Shown piece after piece: positions 60,601 to 64,000 of a stretch of DNA of 64,000 nt. Position 1 is the first letter of the stretch. Each line of letters opens with the position of its first letter. The notes under the pieces are model-generated. The model worked only from the letters and a program-made list of their open reading frames with translations, was not told where the DNA came from and searched no databases. A program made the position numbers and the translations under genes. Source of the stretch: Pinus tabuliformis (Eukaryota; Streptophyta; Pinopsida; Pinales; Pinaceae); the NCBI GenBank assembly GCA_031772625.1, contig CM062813.1, forward strand, positions 761,732,720-761,796,719. The letters run 5' to 3'.

Positions 60601-61246
60601 CAGGGGGCTGTCCAGGAGTGTAAATGGACATGAAGGCTATAATAATATCATCAACATACTCACTGGTAGTATAACCTAACACACTAGATATCATTGATAT
60701 AATGTCTCGGCCAAGTTCAAAGAATATGGTCCACATGTATGGGGGAGGGTCCTTTGGAATGTATTTCTCTTCCATAATGAAGGTCTGGAATAATTGAGCA
60801 AGTTTGATGGAGGTGATTCTAGGGAATCTATCAAGCAGGTCTCCAACAGAAATGGGGGTCAAGTTTTGCCCTGGTTGCAACTGTAGTATTTCATTGATGG
60901 ATTCAGCAGTGATGGTGAATAATATAGTATGGTCAAGAGTCATCACTGCTCTTTGGCTGGGACTGTAGTTCATATGGAAATAGTGGACAATTTCAAGGAA
61001 GATATGAACTCTAGGGAATTGGTACTTGGGAAAATTTGATTCCCAAAGACCTATTTTGTCTGTGTGGTTTAAGTACTGGTCCCTGTACCTGCAGAATAAC
61101 TTCAGTGGGGATTCATGGACAGAGGTGTCTTTGATTTGGAAGTATTTTTCTGCCAAAGGGAGATGGTCTAAGTCCCAGTGGGGAGTGGTAATTATTCGGA
61201 CATGCATTGCAACTAGAGCAGCCATCCTTGGTTCTTGTGGATTCAA
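57666..61246 (-). pseudogene. LTR-embedded ORF, copy D
   Basis: Counterpart of copy C in the 5' LTR, with the same domain order and only small differences. Begins MNPQEPRMA near 61246. Markers: ESPLKLFCRYRDQYLNH, ISVGDLLDRFPRI, YTTSEYVDDIII, YTPGQPPAIMF, VGDWYLYQNH, LGPFICNSREAG, YDPFDFICNRR, the coiled coil, ATTPQTVIP, LMLNLEKKCQSMQADIDR and PEDEWWVKL at the end. It holds a short stretch (~60645-60685) not seen in copy C, so the two are not simply exchanged copies. Broken in several places. The ORF occupies about half of the LTR; product function unknown. Confidence 0.82.
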
Positions 61247-61439
61247 GAATGGGGAAAAGGGTTTTCAATCAAATTGGGGGAAAATTGGTTCAATTCAGAG
61301 TGGTTTGGGGTTGCTGGGAAATTTTTCCACTTAATTACCTAATAATTCAAGCAATTGAGTAACAATTTTTAGGAATGAGATAGGGTTTCTCAGTGATTTT
61401 GGGTAAATACCTGGTTTTGGCTTTGAACGGGTTGATGGG

Positions 61440-62040
61440 TAACAGTGCATGGTTTGGAGGAGGCGTACACGACTAAAGAGTGGACTGGAAGTTCAACAGC
61501 TTCAGCAGTTTGGCAGTTGGACGTGGATTTATGGTTGCACGTACTCTGGCGCTTGCATGGAGGTCTGAGCATATTTTTCACGATAAAACTAAAAACAATG
61601 AGTTTTTTAGTTTTATTGGTAAATTCAACTATTTTGGTGGGTACACGGGGGACAGGTACACTTGGATTTTAGCGAGAGACGGGACATTTTTGTCATTTAG
61701 TATGAGGCGGTAAGCGAGTTTGGATTGCACCGTTTTTGGGCTGGAGTGGTTTCTGGGGGAGGCCACCCGATGCCATTCATCGAGCGCCATGTAGCAGTAG
61801 GGAAAAAAGTGAAACCACCCATATCGGGAAGGTAAAGGTCGAGCTATGGAGGCCGCCCGATATGATCGTCAACTGTCGGATCAAATGGGGCAGATCGCAC
61901 GGTGATCGAGGCAGGGTTTTGTCACGAGGTTTAATGGAGGGGCCCAGCGGAGTTTAAACTGTGGCGGTTTAGATTAAATGAAGGTTTAAAACGGACTAAG
62001 GGTGTCGGGGGTGATTTTAGTGGCGGGGTCGATTATTAAT
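61440..62040. promoter_or_regulatory. GC- and CpG-rich patch upstream of the LTR ORF (5' LTR)
   Basis: Counterpart of 47860-48460. Includes a 77-codon plus-strand frame (61480-61713) shared by both LTRs, which I treat as a shadow. Confidence 0.45.
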
Positions 62041-63324
62041 TAACCACAGATCAGTTGATTAATCTCTTTTTATCGTGTTAGGGGAGTAATAAAGTTTATT
62101 TTTCAAACTTTTTGGGGCGGAATATTAATATAAGGATTTTTATTATATAACTATATGGGAAGGTTTTATTGCTTTTTTGGGATTTAATATATATAAAGTT
62201 AGAAATTAGTATGATGCTGGCGGGAAATGAATAAAGTGCTAAGTATTGTGCATTTTGTTTATTTGTTTTTTTGTAAACACATGATACTTAGGCTTTAAGT
62301 GTTCTTTTGGGTTTTGTGAAGAAAAGGGGTTTTTCCATGGGGGGTTATCACTTTTCTAAGGTTTTACCCTTAGAGAAAGGGGTTTATTAGGGGAAAGTGA
62401 GTTTCCCTAGGAAATTGATGTTTTTCATAAGGGAAGGGATTTATTTGGGAATATGAGTGAATTTGAAGGGGATGAATGTTCATGAGGAGAATTTTAGTAC
62501 TTAGGACCTATAATTTATTCTGCCGGGGGTTCAGTCCCTCCAAAAGTCAGAGAAATGCTCTGAGCCCCTTTAACTTAATATTTTAGGTACTTTAAGACTT
62601 TTCTTGGAAATTAGTTAAGTGGAAAATGTAATGAATGAGGGAGGTTAATCAATTGACTTTGTGTACTTTGATAAATGCTCAATTTTCATCCATACTTAGA
62701 ACTTTGATGATGAAGGTGAATAATATGATCTTATCTAATCAATCATCACAATTCTACAACCATTCTTCTACTTACCCATCTACTCATCCTACCATTTTTA
62801 CTTCTCTTTATTAGGGTGCACTTAAGCTGGAAAACCCTTTATCAAAACTTTTCTTTTCTTTTACAAAAGTAATCTATCTAAGTCTAACCTTATTACATCC
62901 AAGGGCTCAGATTAAATAGTTGAGCTCCTTTTATTTACTCTACCTATCTACTTATCTGCCAAGATTAAACAGTTTGGTCAGATTTTATTCTCTATCTCTA
63001 AGCATAAAATTGAAAACATGAAATAGCCAAGTTTAAACATTTTGACCATCCATGCATTGTGGGAAAGGCAACAAGTTGCACACAATCTTTTATTCTGCAT
63101 CAAAAGTAAATAGTAGTGGCATTTCGACTTGCACACTTTCATGGTCTTTTTCTTTCTTGGGGTTCATTTTTTTTTATCTTTTTTGACCTTTTTATTCTTT
63201 TTGTCCTTTGATTTTCATTTTTTGAATATGGAAAACATTTGCAGAAAGCAAAGGTATGTACATATTATAGATTTTACCTCATCCATTCGAAAATTATGAC
63301 CCCTATTGGTATAGGAACATAACA

Positions 63325-63329
63325 GAAGG
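63325..63329. repeat. Right target-site duplication of the giant Gypsy element
   Basis: GAAGG, identical to 43002-43006. Confidence 0.9.
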
Positions 63330-63580
63330 GAAATGTTTCCTTGTGCTATGACCAGCAACAACCCCCCCTTCTCATTTAAGTGTTATCCAAAATACTAAAT
63401 GTGTGGGGACCCTTAGTTAAAATTTAGGAAAATCAAGAGTAGTGCTTAAATTCCTTTTTCGCAAAATAAAGTTACCATCGTAAGCTTAGGAAACTCCTTC
63501 GAATACTTAAAACCTAAATTTATGATAAGGGAAAAATCTTTAAAATCGCATCGTAAAACGGTAGTAGAACGCCACCATTC
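63330..63580. other. Flank of the Gypsy insertion, no gene seen
   Basis: Original right side of the insertion site. Contains a short poly-C run near 63361-63370; no coding recognised. Confidence 0.5.
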
Positions 63581-63840
63581 AAGTGCAATCCTGGCATGTG
63601 CGAGATTGTGGTATTGAACAACTATCGCGTCGCAATAAGAAAAACTTCAAGATTTACCGATTTGCGATGACGCCGATCGCAAGATCGCATATCGCAGGAA
63701 ACAGGTTAACGAAATTTGTCATACATAAACTTCTGCGATCTGCGATATTGAGATATCGTGATATAGCGATGGTTTCGGTGTTAAGCCAGACCAACGCTGC
63801 GATGTTATATTTGTGCGATTTTATGATATTGCGATGTTGC

Positions 63841-63930
63841 GATCTGCAATGGTACGATCTGCGATGGTGCGATCTGCGATGGCGCGATCTGCGATGGCGT
63901 GATCTGCGATGGCGTGATCTGTGATGTTGC
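63841..63930 (+). repeat. 15-bp minisatellite, 6 units (GATCTGCGATGGCGC)
   Basis: Six exact 15-bp steps from 63841, with unit variants GGTAC, GGTGC, GGCGC, GGCGT and GTTGC at the end. The wider region 63540-63960 is dense in GCGAT and ATCGC pentamers. An open frame across it (DLRWRDLRWRDL) is just translated repeat. Confidence 0.9.
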
Positions 63931-64000
63931 GAAGCAAATCACAAAATCGCTCCATCGCAGATCTTTCGGGCACAATATTCAAGAAAAGCTACTTGCCATA

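Larger units (their letters stand above)
43007..63324 (-). mobile_element. Giant Ty3/Gypsy (Tat-like) LTR retrotransposon with ORF-bearing LTRs
   Basis: 20.3-kb fossil element on minus. LTRs of 6764 bp (43007-49770) and 6802 bp (56523-63324) enclose a 6.75-kb interior; ends are TGTTAT...ATAACA, and GAAGG flanks both sides, so it is complete at the ends. Interior on minus: primer site, gag, protease, extra RNase H, RT, RNase H, integrase with GPY/F module. Each LTR carries a ~3.5-kb sense ORF region. An extra archaeal-type RNase H points to the Tat lineage. A hand count over the first ~475 aligned bases of the two LTRs gives about 17 differences, so it is the youngest dated LTR insertion in the window; with gymnosperm-like rates that would be several million years (inference). 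Roughly ten breaks in the interior and a few per LTR ORF. Confidence 0.95.
56523..63324 (-). repeat. 5' LTR of the giant Gypsy element
   Basis: 6802-bp LTR with ORF copy D, a TATA-like box at 57164-57171 (minus) and a GC-rich patch at about 61440-62040. Direct repeat of 43007-49770. Confidence 0.94.

Noticed and set aside
43007-63324. Envelope-like gene in the giant Gypsy element
   Set aside because: The extra ORF shows no signal peptide or transmembrane segment and lies within the LTR, so an env reading is not supported.
63583-63924. 113-codon plus-strand frame with DLRWRDLRW repeats
   Set aside because: Translation of the 15-bp minisatellite.
63841-63930. CRISPR-like array
   Set aside because: Direct tandem repeats without spacers, in plant DNA; a minisatellite.

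Overview
This window looks like intergenic DNA from a large, AT-rich land-plant genome. A gymnosperm is my best guess, by inference: it holds old nested retrotransposons with well-diverged LTRs, plant-type LINEs with a C-terminal RNase H, and a Sirevirus-like element. I found no host gene that looks functional. Nearly everything is a mobile element or its debris.

Layout, left to right. (1) 1-5012: 3' part of a plant L1-type LINE on +, ending in a long (TAA)n tail. (2) 6150-9304: a small non-coding LTR element with two ~1.35 kb LTRs, an initiator-Met-type primer site and a perfect 5-bp target duplication TTATT. (3) 10324-10417: a U6 snRNA pseudogene on -. (4) 11512-14100: fossil copy A of an unusual ORF family (see 8). 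(5) 14971-21608: a candidate DNA transposon with two divergent genes. One is a bacterial-type DNA N4-cytosine/N6-adenine methyltransferase-like gene (-, intron-containing). The other is a DUF7869-type transposase-like gene (+) whose N-terminus is an array of acidic repeats. A perfect 14-bp inverted repeat brackets the pair. (6) 24292-40094: an old Sirevirus-like Copia element with ~2.1 kb LTRs, two gag modules and a protease, but no visible RT or integrase. A nearly full-length LINE (27788-34480, -) with a 13-bp target duplication sits inside it. (7) 40820-43006: fossil copy B of the ORF family, on +. (8) 43007-63324: a 20.3-kb Ty3/Gypsy (Tat-like) element on -, inserted beside or in copy B with a perfect 5-bp duplication GAAGG. 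Each 6.8-kb LTR carries a long sense-strand ORF (copies C and D), homologous to A and B. Its internal gene order is gag, protease, extra RNase H, RT, RNase H, integrase. (9) 63841-63930: a GCGAT-rich 15-bp tandem repeat near the right edge.

Two items stand out. The first is the divergent methyltransferase/DUF7869 pair, which may be a DNA transposon that marks DNA with its own methylase. The second is the ORF family embedded in giant LTRs, seen four times in three divergence classes. It sits upstream of the LTR's TATA-like box, so it would lie at the 3' end of the element's genomic RNA, a placement that recalls the U3 gene of MMTV. Both are degraded here, so function can only be inferred from family comparison. 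All identities and counts below are by eye.
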